Assembly (NCBI GenBank): GCA_964360375.1
Contig: CAYHWG010000013.1
Span: 1-20,413 of the forward strand
Direction: 5' to 3'
Length of the DNA stretch: 20,413 nucleotides
Source: XYB2-FULL-45-11 sp964360375
Lineage (GTDB): Bacteria > Patescibacteriota > Patescibacteriia > UBA9934 > GWF2-40-263
A program made the translations under genes and the position numbers. Positions 1 through 8,359 of the stretch are shown piece after piece; the first letter of the stretch is position 1; the number at the start of each line of letters is the position of its first letter. Under the pieces are notes generated by a model that did no database searches, was not told the origin of the DNA, and saw nothing but the letters and a program-made list of their open reading frames with translations.

Positions 1-570
1 GAATTGAATTTGATGTGCGTCGGCCAATTCTCGAACGGCATCTGACGAAAAAAAATACGGCGTCTCGTAGCACTCAGAAAATGCGTCCGATTCCCATGAG
101 GTGACGACCGGTGGCAACTGATACAAATCTCCGATCGCAATCACCTGCTTTCCACCGAACGGTTCGCTGATGTTCATGACGCGACGCAAAAAAACATCCA
201 CGCAATCGAGAAGATCAGCACGAACCATGGAGATTTCATCAATAACGAGTGCGTCAATTTTTTTGTACAAATCTTTATCTGCCTTCGCGGCCATTCTCCG
301 CGCGTCTACAAGCGAAATTCCAGGAGTAAATCGAAAAAAAGAATGAATCGTTTCTCCATTCACGTTCAATGCGGCAACACCGGTCGGTGCCAAATATGCA
401 CAACGTTTTTTTGTGTGCAGTCGAAAATGTGAAAGCAACGTCGACTTCCCTGTTCCTGCACGCCCCGTAATAAACAAAAATGGAACGTCCGATTCCATGA
501 GTTCCTGTGCACACACAAACTCCTCATTCAAATCCAGTTTTGTTTTTTCTTCATTCAACTTTTTAGCCAT
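1..570 (-). CDS. Pif1-like DNA helicase, N-terminal part (runs off window edge)
   Basis: Reading leftwards from the ATG at 570 there is an open frame of 190 codons to base 1 with no stop, so the gene is cut by the window. Visible superfamily 1B helicase motifs are the Walker A GRAGTGKST (residues 36-44), the Walker B DEISM (111-115) and motif III GDLYQLPPV (147-155). This order and wording are typical of Pif1/RecD-type 5'-3' helicases, which unwind DNA and resolve G-quadruplexes and stalled forks. The APTGVAA stretch (about 66-72) is the usual Pif1 motif Ia. The C-terminal half lies outside. The start is 4 bp after the stop of the RhuM-Fic gene, so the two are probably co-transcribed. No Shine-Dalgarno precedes it. 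Pif1 subfamily is likely; a RecD2-like enzyme is the alternative. Confidence 0.87.
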   Translation of the reverse strand, partial: MAKKLNEEKTKLDLNEEFVCAQELMESDVPFLFITGRAGTGKSTLLSHFRLHTKKRCAYLAPTGVAALNVNGETIHSFFRFTPGISLVDARRMAAKADKDLYKKIDALVIDEISMVRADLLDCVDVFLRRVMNISEPFGGKQVIAIGDLYQLPPVVTSWESDAFSECYETPYFFSSDAVRELADAHQIQF

Positions 571-574
571 ACGA

Positions 575-1558
575 TTATTTGTTCTTTGAAAGCATGGCAA
601 TGACAAGACCGATCATCTTCTCTTTTTCTTTTGGTTGACTTTCCGCAATGAGCAACGTGATTGCTGTGAGCGCAGGAGGGGTCATGCGAGTGATATCGAG
701 CATTCTTGCCGAACGCAAAAACCAAATAAACGCATACGCACCACTTCGTTTGTTGCCGTCGAGAAACACATGGTTCTTTACGATGAAATACAAAAGATGC
801 GCCGCCTTCTCTTCCACCGTTGGATACAATTCTTTTCCACCGAACGTTTGCATCACCGTTCCGACGATTCCCTCGATGCCTCCGCGGACACGTTCCGTTC
901 CAAACAAATCCGTCGCTTGATCTTTTACGATCAACATCGATTTCAATTCCGCAAGGCTCACGATTAATTTCTGTGCCGTGAGCGTGACACGTTTTTTCGT
1001 TTTGCCTTTTACAACGAGTTCATCTTTGTCGTAAGCACTAAGTGACAACCATGTGTCTGCGAACATCGTGACTAATTCCAAAATGCTTTCCGTGTCCACA
1101 GCAGAATCTTTCGGAAGCAAAGCTTTCACATCTTGCACCGCTTTAAAAAAGGCGTTGTAGTTTTGCGCAATACGAGATTTATTAACAGTAAAACCTTGAA
1201 CAATGTATGAATGAATAATCTTCGTTGCCCAAATTCGAAATTGCGTTGCTTTAATAGAATTAACACGATATCCAACCGAAATAATCGCATCAAGTGAATA
1301 ATGCTTAGTTTTATATATTTTTCCATCAGCGGCAGTTATTAAGAAATCCTTAATAACTGAATCTATCTTAAGCTCACCACTCTTAAAAATACTTTTTAAG
1401 TGAATATTGATGTTCTGAACGGTTGTATCAAAAACCTGAGCGATTTGAGATTGAGTTATCCAAATCGTTTCTTTCTGAACGTCCGTCTTGAATTCAAGTG
1501 CGCCGTTTTTGGCTTGATAAATAACAACGGAATGATGAATGTTCTTTTTTTCTTTCAT
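575..1558 (-). CDS. RhuM-family / Fic-Doc fusion protein
   Basis: 327 aa counted from the ATG at 1558. The N-terminal part (about 1-130) is a virulence-RhuM domain: a helix-turn-helix-like stretch with WITQSQIAQVFD, then DGKIYKTKHYSLDAII and SVGYRVNS...QFRIWA. The C-terminal part carries the Fic/Doc motif HVFLDGNKR (residues 263-271). The Lys after Asn is the Doc version of the motif, so phosphotransferase activity like that of Doc is as plausible as AMPylation. Families with this architecture are called RhuM or death-on-curing proteins; targets are unknown. A GTG at 1636 would add 26 residues unlike the family start, so I prefer 1558. No separate antitoxin gene is adjacent, and I see no S/TxxxE(G/N) inhibitory motif. 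The next gene (Pif1-like) begins 4 bp later. AT-rich stretches around 1170-1400 hint at acquisition, which is only inference. Confidence 0.85.
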   Translation of the reverse strand: MKEKKNIHHSVVIYQAKNGALEFKTDVQKETIWITQSQIAQVFDTTVQNINIHLKSIFKSGELKIDSVIKDFLITAADGKIYKTKHYSLDAIISVGYRVNSIKATQFRIWATKIIHSYIVQGFTVNKSRIAQNYNAFFKAVQDVKALLPKDSAVDTESILELVTMFADTWLSLSAYDKDELVVKGKTKKRVTLTAQKLIVSLAELKSMLIVKDQATDLFGTERVRGGIEGIVGTVMQTFGGKELYPTVEEKAAHLLYFIVKNHVFLDGNKRSGAYAFIWFLRSARMLDITRMTPPALTAITLLIAESQPKEKEKMIGLVIAMLSKNK

Positions 1559-1682
1559 AAAAATACATTTGTGATTCGATCTATTCTCCGCTGTTTTTCG
1601 TAAAATAGCAACACATTTGTGAACAAAACCGCTCACTCTGTCATCAACACCTGTACACCTTAAAAATTCCGCGCATTGAAAA

Positions 1683-1710
1683 ATAAAAAAAGGGAGGTGA
1701 ATCCCATTTT
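1683..1710 (-). terminator. Probable intrinsic terminator after tyrS
   Basis: On the minus strand, GGGA and TCCC (arms within 1692-1705) enclose a 6-nt loop and are flanked by an A tract and a T tract that can extend the stem across one T-T mismatch. The T run follows directly. It starts a few bases after the tyrS stop. The GC stem is only 4 bp, so strength is uncertain. Confidence 0.5.
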
Positions 1711-1715
1711 TCCTC

Positions 1716-2921
1716 TCAAGAAATAATTTTCATAAAATGTCGTTTCCCTTTTTGCACGAGTGGCTTCGTGCTTGGATCAACAACAAACTCATACTCCCGT
1801 ACAATTTCTTCATTCACTTTTACTCCCCCACCGTCAATAAGGCGTCTTGCATCTCCTTTAGATTGCGCAAGCTTTGTTTGAATGAGTGCGTCCACAATTG
1901 ACATCGCTCCATCAAGCTTCATTTCCGGAACATCTTCCGGTACCGCGTGTTCTTGAAATAATTTATTGAATCGCGTCACAGCGGCCTCGCCTGTTTCGCG
2001 ATCGAAAAACGTCGAGACGACTTCTTTTGCGAGTTTCACTTTAAAATCACGCGGATTCACGCCGTCCCCCATCGCAATTTTCATCTCTTTGATCTCTCCG
2101 TTTGGCAAATCCGTCAAAATTTCGAATCCAGGGATAATCATGCCATCCGTCCAACTCATCACTTTTCCAAACACATCGTCTGGAGTATCGGAAAGGGTGA
2201 TCATGTTTCCTTCACTCTTCCCCATCTTTTTTCCGGTTGGATCCACAAGTAATTTCGAGGTGATGACAAATTTCTCTTTCTGTTTCATGGTTTTCATCAA
2301 ATCACGACCGGCAAGCATATTGAATGTTTGATCGTTACCGCCGATTTCACCATCTACATCCATGGCGACAGAATCGTATGCTTGCATAAGTGGATACAAA
2401 AACTCGTGTAGGTGAATTGGTTTTCCTTCTTTGAGGCGTTTCTCAAACATATCGCGTTCGAGAAACTGTTGAACGGTAAAATTCGACGCAAGTTCTGTTG
2501 CATCTCGAAGCGTCAGTTTGTCGAGCCATTCACTGTTGTATTTAATCTCGGCTGCATTCTCCCCTTCAAACGAAATAATTTTGCTTGCTTGCTCTTGATA
2601 CTTTGCTGCATTTGCAAGAACTTGCTCGCGTGTGAGTCGCACACGCGTTGCTGACTTGTCGGTTGGATCACCGATCATCCCCGTGAAATCACCAACAAGC
2701 AAAATCAATTTATGACCGAGCTTTTGAAGCTCCGCCATTTTCCGAAGTGGAATCGCGTGACCCAAATGCAAATCCGGACCCGTTGGATCGATTCCTAAAT
2801 ACAAGGTGAGTTGTTTTCCCTCATGGAGGCGCGCTTCAAGATATTCAAACGAGGGGTAAATGTTTTCTACACCACGAGTCAATACATGTTCGATCGCGTC
2901 TTTGTTTGTGTTTGTAGACAT
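1716..2921 (-). CDS. tyrS: Tyrosine--tRNA ligase (type 2 TyrS)
   Basis: Class I aminoacyl-tRNA synthetase that charges tRNA-Tyr with tyrosine in the cytoplasm. Counting from the ATG at 2936, the HIGH motif is HLGH (57-60) within LGIDPTGPDLHLGHA, the GDFTGMIGDPT block follows, and the KMSKS motif is KMGKS (237-241). KMGKS with this spacing points to the type 2 bacterial TyrS group rather than the KFGKT group. The C-terminus has an S4-like RNA-binding segment (KGDARRLIDGGGVKVNEE). Three in-frame ATGs lie at 2936, 2927 and 2921. I chose 2921 (401 aa) because it alone is preceded by T, as in nearly every other gene here; 2936 would give 406 aa. It follows the phosphomutase gene by about 20 bp and is likely co-transcribed with it. 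Confidence 0.95.
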   Translation of the reverse strand: MSTNTNKDAIEHVLTRGVENIYPSFEYLEARLHEGKQLTLYLGIDPTGPDLHLGHAIPLRKMAELQKLGHKLILLVGDFTGMIGDPTDKSATRVRLTREQVLANAAKYQEQASKIISFEGENAAEIKYNSEWLDKLTLRDATELASNFTVQQFLERDMFEKRLKEGKPIHLHEFLYPLMQAYDSVAMDVDGEIGGNDQTFNMLAGRDLMKTMKQKEKFVITSKLLVDPTGKKMGKSEGNMITLSDTPDDVFGKVMSWTDGMIIPGFEILTDLPNGEIKEMKIAMGDGVNPRDFKVKLAKEVVSTFFDRETGEAAVTRFNKLFQEHAVPEDVPEMKLDGAMSIVDALIQTKLAQSKGDARRLIDGGGVKVNEEIVREYEFVVDPSTKPLVQKGKRHFMKIIS

Positions 2922-2942
2922 AGGCATGTGTTTCATTCAAGA

Positions 2943-4313
2943 TTACTGGTTCGTTTTAATCAAAGCAACCAACTCGTCTCGTTTCTGTTCCATGAGTTCT
3001 TGACTTTTGGCTTCTACAATCAATCGCAAAAGCGGCTCTGTGTTCGACGGGCGTACGATAAACCACCAATCGCGATCAAACTCACAACGAATGCCATCGA
3101 GTTTATCTACCTTCGATGCATTCACCTCATATTGTTCGAGCCTGTCGAGAACTTGTTGTTTATTTTGCACCTCGATGTTGACTTCGCCACTATTCGAATA
3201 CTTCCGCAAGTCGCGAACAAGTTCTGCAAATGTTTGACCAGACTGCTTCCAAATCGACAAAACGCGCACAATCGCGTGATCCACTGCTTCAAGCCCATGA
3301 AATTCTTCAAAAAAGAAATGGCTCGAGACTTCTCCGCCGAGCACGGCTCCTTGATTTTGCACAGCCTCAACAACAAACTTACGACCGATGCGACATTCAA
3401 ACGGAACGCCCCCATATTCTGAAATCGCATCAATCGTTGTCCAACTTTGGTTTGGTGCGACCACAATCTTTGATCCTGGTTTCCTCGATAACACTTCTTT
3501 TGAGAGTAATGCAAGTGTCAGATCACCACGCAACGATTTTCCTTCATTGTCGATAAATCCTACACGATCTGCATCTCCATCAAGTGCGATCCCAAAATCC
3601 GCACGTTCTCGTATAACGGCAGCTTTCAAATCGGAAAGGGTTTCTTCTTTGGCAGGATTCGCTTCATGATTTGGAAATCGTGCATCCGGTTCAGGATATA
3701 ACTCGATCACCTCAATATTCAATCGTTTACAAAGTTCTCGCACAGACATCGCTCCCATCCCATTTCCGTAATCAATGACGAGCTTGGTTCCAGAAAAATT
3801 TGGCAGATTTTCAATAGCGAGACATTTATCGATGTACTCGGACAAAATATTTTGTTCCGTCACTATTCCGTTTGAATGGGCAGGCACCCCACTTCGCTCA
3901 AGCTTCGATGGGCTCGCAAAGCCAACCCCTACAACTGCGTCGAGAATTTCTGTTCCTGAAATTGGCAGTCCGCTTGCAAGCGCCATTTTGATCCCGTTAA
4001 ATTCTGCCGGATTATGTGATGCTGTCACCATAAGTCCTGCATCGATGTGTGGCTGACTTGAAACAGCAAAATTAAACATCGATGTCGTGCATAAACCAAT
4101 ATCAATCACATGCGCACCCATGGAGGTAATTCCCTTTATCGCGGCTTGTTCAAGTTCAAAACTCGTCGTTCGCATATCACGACCAACAATCACGGATTTT
4201 GCTCCTGTTTTTGTCACAAGTGCTTTTCCGACCGTTCGTGCAATATCGACCGTTACCTCCTCAAGAAGGCCCCGAATGTCATACGCACGAAAAATATGAG
4301 AAGGAATGTTCAT
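2943..4313 (-). CDS. Phosphomannomutase/phosphoglucomutase
   Basis: 456 aa enzyme of the alpha-D-phosphohexomutase family (ManB/AlgC type), interconverting hexose 1- and 6-phosphates to supply nucleotide sugars for glycans. All four family motifs are present: the phosphoserine loop TASHNP with Ser99, the metal loop DGDADR (Asp245, Asp247, Asp249), the sugar-specificity loop GEVSSH, and the C-terminal phosphate-binding RPSNTEP. Length matches the family. The family start FRAYDIRG sits near residue 9, which supports the ATG at 4313. It begins a minus-strand unit with tyrS downstream, and is divergent from lemA. A GAGG lies 14-17 nt before the ATG, farther than a usual Shine-Dalgarno. Preference for mannose or glucose phosphate cannot be told here. 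Confidence 0.94.
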   Translation of the reverse strand: MNIPSHIFRAYDIRGLLEEVTVDIARTVGKALVTKTGAKSVIVGRDMRTTSFELEQAAIKGITSMGAHVIDIGLCTTSMFNFAVSSQPHIDAGLMVTASHNPAEFNGIKMALASGLPISGTEILDAVVGVGFASPSKLERSGVPAHSNGIVTEQNILSEYIDKCLAIENLPNFSGTKLVIDYGNGMGAMSVRELCKRLNIEVIELYPEPDARFPNHEANPAKEETLSDLKAAVIRERADFGIALDGDADRVGFIDNEGKSLRGDLTLALLSKEVLSRKPGSKIVVAPNQSWTTIDAISEYGGVPFECRIGRKFVVEAVQNQGAVLGGEVSSHFFFEEFHGLEAVDHAIVRVLSIWKQSGQTFAELVRDLRKYSNSGEVNIEVQNKQQVLDRLEQYEVNASKVDKLDGIRCEFDRDWWFIVRPSNTEPLLRLIVEAKSQELMEQKRDELVALIKTNQ

Positions 4314-4350
4314 AGTTTGACTTTAACCTCATTTTTCCTTACACTTTTAC

Positions 4351-4356
4351 TATAAT
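4351..4356 (+). promoter_or_regulatory. -10 element for lemA operon, probably shared with the divergent gene
   Basis: The 57-bp divergent gap 4314-4370 contains a perfect TATAAT at 4351-4356. It ends 14 bp before the lemA ATG, so the transcript would start about 8 nt ahead of the start codon. On the opposite strand the same bases read TATTAT, giving a possible -10 for the phosphomutase-tyrS unit with a leader near 30 nt. No convincing -35 hexamer is seen for either direction. A TTGACT at 4317-4322 is 28 bp away and too distant. Confidence 0.55.
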
Positions 4357-4370
4357 AACCAAAAAAATAT

Positions 4371-4922
4371 ATGCAAATCATTTGGATTGTGGTAGGCGTC
4401 ATCATTCTTCTCGGACTGTGGTTCATTCTATCATATAATGGGCTCATTAACCTTCGAAATCGTGCAGAAGAGGCTTGGTCTGATATCAACGTCCAGTTAA
4501 AGCGACGTTATGATTTGATTCCAAATTTGATAAACACGGTCAAAGGATACGCTTCGCACGAATCGTCTGTGTTTGAAAACGTCACAAAAGCTCGATCTGC
4601 CGCAATGGGTGCACACACCATGGGTGAACACGCGCAGGCAGAAAACATGCTCACAAACACACTCAAGTCTCTTTTTGCGGTAGCGGAAAGTTACCCTGCT
4701 CTTCAAGCGTCACAAAATTTTCTTGAACTTCAACACGAACTCACGGATGCTGAAGATAAAATTCAAGCCGCTCGAAGATTCTATAACGGCAACGTACGCA
4801 ATTACAACACGGGTTTGCAAACATTTCCAACAAATCTCCTTGCAAACATGTTTGCGTTTACCGTAAAAGAATTTTTTCAAATCGATGAATCAGAAAAATC
4901 CGTACCGGAAGTAAAGTTTTAA
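4371..4922 (+). CDS. lemA: LemA family membrane protein
   Basis: 183 aa. One N-terminal transmembrane helix (about 3-22, IIWIVVGVIILLGLWFIL) is followed by the LemA signature: GLINLRNRAEEAWSDINVQLKRR, then RYDLIPNLINTVKGY, and a C-terminal YNTGLQTFPTNL with RRFYNGNVR before it. The family is all helical and anchored so that the body faces outside or the periplasm-equivalent. Its biochemical role is not settled, but lemA commonly sits beside the membrane protease gene htpX, as it does here with an 18-bp gap, suggesting a joint role in envelope quality control. It is the first gene of the eleven-gene plus-strand run. The length is typical for the family. Confidence 0.94.
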   Translation: MQIIWIVVGVIILLGLWFILSYNGLINLRNRAEEAWSDINVQLKRRYDLIPNLINTVKGYASHESSVFENVTKARSAAMGAHTMGEHAQAENMLTNTLKSLFAVAESYPALQASQNFLELQHELTDAEDKIQAARRFYNGNVRNYNTGLQTFPTNLLANMFAFTVKEFFQIDESEKSVPEVKF

Positions 4923-4940
4923 GTTCTTCCAGATCTCCCT

Positions 4941-5837
4941 ATGCTCTACGACCAGATCTCTGCGAATAAACAGAAAACATGGTTTTTGATCTCTCTTTTT
5001 AGTGTTCTCATTGTTTTACTTGGATGGGCGCTCGGAACATGGACGGGAGATGCGAAAAATGGAATTTATCTCGCAGCGATTGTTTCTGTTGTGATGTCGC
5101 TTATAGGATATTTTCAAGGCGACACAATCGCTCTTGCAGCATCGGGTGCTCAAGCCATTGAAAAAAAAGATCATCCGGAGCTCTATCGACTCGTTGAAAA
5201 TCTTTCTATTGTTGCAGGATTGCCCATTCCAAAAATTTACATCATGCAAGACACAGCGATCAACGCATTTGCAACGGGACGCGATCCAAAACACGCATCC
5301 ATCGCGGTCACAACCGGCATGCTTCAAGCGCTTGATAAAACAGAACTTGAGGGAGTGCTTGCACATGAACTCTCCCATATTGGAAATTTTGATATTCGTG
5401 TGATGACCATCGTTGTTGTGTTAGTAGGCGTCATCATGCTTTTATCGGATTGGATGACGAGATCGTTCTTCTTTGGTCGAAGAGGCGACAAAGATGAAAA
5501 TAATAACTCAAGCGGAGTTTTTCTCCTGGTTGGCATCGCGCTTGCGATTCTTTCACCTCTTTTTGCACAACTCATCAAACTTGCGGTCTCGAGGCAACGT
5601 GAATATCTTGCCGATGCATCCGGATGTTTACTCACACGTTATCCGGATGGACTCATCCGTGCCCTTGAAAAAATTTCCGCGCAAGATCAACCGATGACAA
5701 AAGCAAACCACGCAACCGCTCACATGTTTCTCGCCAATCCGTTCGATCCGCACATCACAAAAAAATTCGAACAATTTTTCTCCACCCATCCGCCCATTGA
5801 AGAGAGGATCCTTCGTCTCAAAAAAGCCGGACTCTAA
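4941..5837 (+). CDS. htpX: HtpX-like membrane zinc metalloprotease (M48)
   Basis: 298 aa. The zinc motif HELSH lies at residues 142-146 (His142, Glu143, His146) and the third ligand is Glu221 in the REYLADA stretch. Hydrophobic segments at about 14-34, 37-57, 155-175 and 190-215 give the HtpX pattern of two helices before and two after the catalytic motif. HtpX degrades misfolded membrane proteins with its active site on the cytoplasmic side. The ending FSTHPPIEERILRL is characteristic. It follows lemA by 18 bp and precedes clpC by 8 bp. No Shine-Dalgarno is seen; the bases before the ATG are pyrimidine-rich (TCTCCCT). Confidence 0.95.
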   Translation: MLYDQISANKQKTWFLISLFSVLIVLLGWALGTWTGDAKNGIYLAAIVSVVMSLIGYFQGDTIALAASGAQAIEKKDHPELYRLVENLSIVAGLPIPKIYIMQDTAINAFATGRDPKHASIAVTTGMLQALDKTELEGVLAHELSHIGNFDIRVMTIVVVLVGVIMLLSDWMTRSFFFGRRGDKDENNNSSGVFLLVGIALAILSPLFAQLIKLAVSRQREYLADASGCLLTRYPDGLIRALEKISAQDQPMTKANHATAHMFLANPFDPHITKKFEQFFSTHPPIEERILRLKKAGL

Positions 5838-5845
5838 AAACTCCT

Positions 5846-8341
5846 ATGGACATCATCGATAAATTTTCTACGAATCTAAAAACCGTTCTCACAAGAGCCC
5901 TGTGCCTTGCGGTTGAAACAAACGAGCAAGTTATTTTGCCAGAACATTTGCTTTGGGCACTTGGAACACAAAAAGGATGTGTTGGTTCAGAAATTTTAAA
6001 AAAGATCGGTTTAAAATCGACGGATTTAAAACAATTACTTGGATCCATGGCTGTGAGAGAACCTCGTGAGCAGAATCCAGATCCATTATTGTTGCATTTA
6101 TCTGGTGACGCAAAACGTATTGTCGAAAAAGCGGTTCTAACCGCAAACATGTATAATCATCGATATGTCGGAACAGAACATTTACTCTCAGGATTGATCC
6201 AGACGGAGTCTGAAAGGATATTACATTTTTTTCATGCTCAAAAAACAGATGTCATAAAGCTAAAAGAACAGCTCGCTTTGGTTTTGAAAAACACCTCCAA
6301 ATTTCCCGAAATGATCTCGATCATGAAAACAGAAGAATCTTCAGACCCGCTTACAGACACAAAAAAAGTCGACCCGTCCGATTCTCCGGTACAAAAACTT
6401 CAAGCCTTGCACTATTTTGGACGTGAACTGACGTCTCCAGAATGGCAAAAGAAGATCGATCCTGTGATCGGACGAGAAAAAGAGATCGAACGCATCATGG
6501 AAATTCTCTGCCGCCGAACAAAAAACAATCCACTTCTCGTTGGAGAACCTGGTGTTGGAAAAACAGCCGTTGTCGAAGGTCTCGCAAAACATATTTTTGA
6601 AGGAACCGTTCCTCCCATCTTACAGCACAAACGCGTATTTGCGATCGATCTTGCGCTTGTGATTGCAGGCACGATGTATCGCGGAGAGTTTGAAGGACGT
6701 CTGCGGCAAATCATTGAAGAAGCTTCTCAACATGAAGATGTTGTTTTGTTTATCGATGAATTGCACATGATCATCGGCGCGGGATCCGCTTCCGGATCTA
6801 TGGATGCAGCGAACATCCTAAAACCAGCACTTGCCCGCGGGGACATCCATTGTATCGGCGCAACCACACACGGTGAATACAAAAAACATATTGAATCCGA
6901 CAGTGCTTTAGAACGCAGATTTCAATCTATTCAGATCGAAGAACCATCCGAACAAACGGCTATGGAAATTCTGAGTGGAATCGCTCCACATTATGAATCG
7001 TTCCATGATGTCCGCATTTCCGCAGAAGCGATCGAACAAGCCGTGAATCTTTCCGTGCGTTATCTCACAGATCGACGATTGCCTGATAAAGCCATCGACC
7101 TTTTGGATGAAGCGGCTGCACATGTAAGACTTCATCGGACAGAGATCGCTTCAGAACAAATACAAAAAAACTTACAAAGAAAAATCGAAGAAATTCAAAA
7201 AGAAAAACGACAAGCGGTGATTGAAGAACGTTTTTTGGACGCAGTCGATTTAAAAGCAACGGAAGATCTCCTTTTTGCCGAACGAAATAATTTAACGATC
7301 CCCTCTCCCACGAGCAAACACTCGGTGATTGACGGAGAAGCCATTGCGCGCGTCGTTTCACGCACGATCGGAATTCCGCTTGTGGATTTATTGAAACAAG
7401 ACACAAAATCTGCAGAAGAACTTTCCAAAGAACTCTCGAAACGCGTTTTAGGACAGTCTTCTGTCATCGAAACCGTCTCCGGAGCGCTGAGGCGTGCAAA
7501 ATCCGGCGTCAGCCATCCTTCACGTCCACTTGCATCGTTTCTGTTTCTCGGTCCGTCTGGTGTTGGAAAAACAGAATTAGCAAAAGCCATCGCTGAACAA
7601 ATTTTTTCTGGTGGATCAGGTCAAAATGCAAAACATCTCATTCGTCTTGACATGTCGGAATATTCAGAAGGATTCACGATGTCAAAACTCATCGGTGCTC
7701 CGGCCGGATATGTTGGCTACAAAGAACATGCCAACCTCACAGATCGCGTTCGTCAAAAACCGTATGCGGTTGTTTTGTTTGATGAAATAGAAAAAGCGCA
7801 TCGTGATGTTCAAAATTTGCTTTTGCAAATTTTAGAAGAAGGAGAACTTTCCGATGCAAGCGGAAAAATGGTAAACTTTAAAAATACGATCATTGTCCTT
7901 ACTTCAAACGTCGGACTCGAACAATTCGAACAGGGTGGAATTGGATTCTCTTCTTCCGAAACGGAAATCACGAAACGTCGTGACGAGGATGTCCACAAAG
8001 AATTGAAAGAACGGTTCCGTCCGGAACTTTTAAATCGGATCGATCACACATGCCTCTTTCATGCCCTTTCGCAAGACACTCTCACAGAAATTTGTCGCAA
8101 ACAATTAGATGAACTCATTGTTCGCATGAAACAACAAGACATTTCGCTTTCCATTGGAGACGCGGTGAGCAAACATCTTCTGAAACACATGGAAACAAAA
8201 TCCGGCGCACGTTCCATTCGACAACTCATCCAAACACACGTCGAATCTCTTCTTGCAGAACATATCCTTAAAAAAAATCATTCAAAAAAAATAGAGATGA
8301 GATTGCTTGGAAAAAAAATGTGTGTTCGTCAGGTAAAATAA
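5846..8341 (+). CDS. clpC: ClpC-type AAA+ unfoldase
   Basis: 831 aa Hsp100 protein. An N-terminal Clp-N double repeat (about 1-145) is followed by AAA module D1 with Walker A GEPGVGKT (233-240) and LFIDELHMI, a short middle region with an EEIQKEKRQAVIEERF stretch of UVR/M-domain type, and D2 with Walker A GPSGVGKT (569-576) and VLFDEIEKAH. The tripeptide Ile699-Gly700-Phe701 (in GGIGFSS) is at the place where ClpC, ClpA and ClpX carry the loop that docks on ClpP, so I infer it feeds a ClpP protease. No clpP is in the window. The middle domain is short, which argues for ClpC rather than the disaggregase ClpB. Gaps are 8 bp to htpX and 18 bp to the next gene, so protein quality control and the pilin genes downstream share one transcript. 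Confidence 0.92.
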   Translation: MDIIDKFSTNLKTVLTRALCLAVETNEQVILPEHLLWALGTQKGCVGSEILKKIGLKSTDLKQLLGSMAVREPREQNPDPLLLHLSGDAKRIVEKAVLTANMYNHRYVGTEHLLSGLIQTESERILHFFHAQKTDVIKLKEQLALVLKNTSKFPEMISIMKTEESSDPLTDTKKVDPSDSPVQKLQALHYFGRELTSPEWQKKIDPVIGREKEIERIMEILCRRTKNNPLLVGEPGVGKTAVVEGLAKHIFEGTVPPILQHKRVFAIDLALVIAGTMYRGEFEGRLRQIIEEASQHEDVVLFIDELHMIIGAGSASGSMDAANILKPALARGDIHCIGATTHGEYKKHIESDSALERRFQSIQIEEPSEQTAMEILSGIAPHYESFHDVRISAEAIEQAVNLSVRYLTDRRLPDKAIDLLDEAAAHVRLHRTEIASEQIQKNLQRKIEEIQKEKRQAVIEERFLDAVDLKATEDLLFAERNNLTIPSPTSKHSVIDGEAIARVVSRTIGIPLVDLLKQDTKSAEELSKELSKRVLGQSSVIETVSGALRRAKSGVSHPSRPLASFLFLGPSGVGKTELAKAIAEQIFSGGSGQNAKHLIRLDMSEYSEGFTMSKLIGAPAGYVGYKEHANLTDRVRQKPYAVVLFDEIEKAHRDVQNLLLQILEEGELSDASGKMVNFKNTIIVLTSNVGLEQFEQGGIGFSSSETEITKRRDEDVHKELKERFRPELLNRIDHTCLFHALSQDTLTEICRKQLDELIVRMKQQDISLSIGDAVSKHLLKHMETKSGARSIRQLIQTHVESLLAEHILKKNHSKKIEMRLLGKKMCVRQVK

Positions 8342-8359
8342 GTTATTGCTCCTTGTTGT

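Noticed and set aside
635..967. Plus-strand open frames opposite the Fic domain
   Set aside because: They overlap a well-supported Fic/Doc domain and show no recognisable features.
1559..1636. GTG start adding 26 residues to the RhuM-Fic protein
   Set aside because: The added residues do not look like the family start, and the ATG at 1558 fits the usual length and the T-before-ATG pattern.
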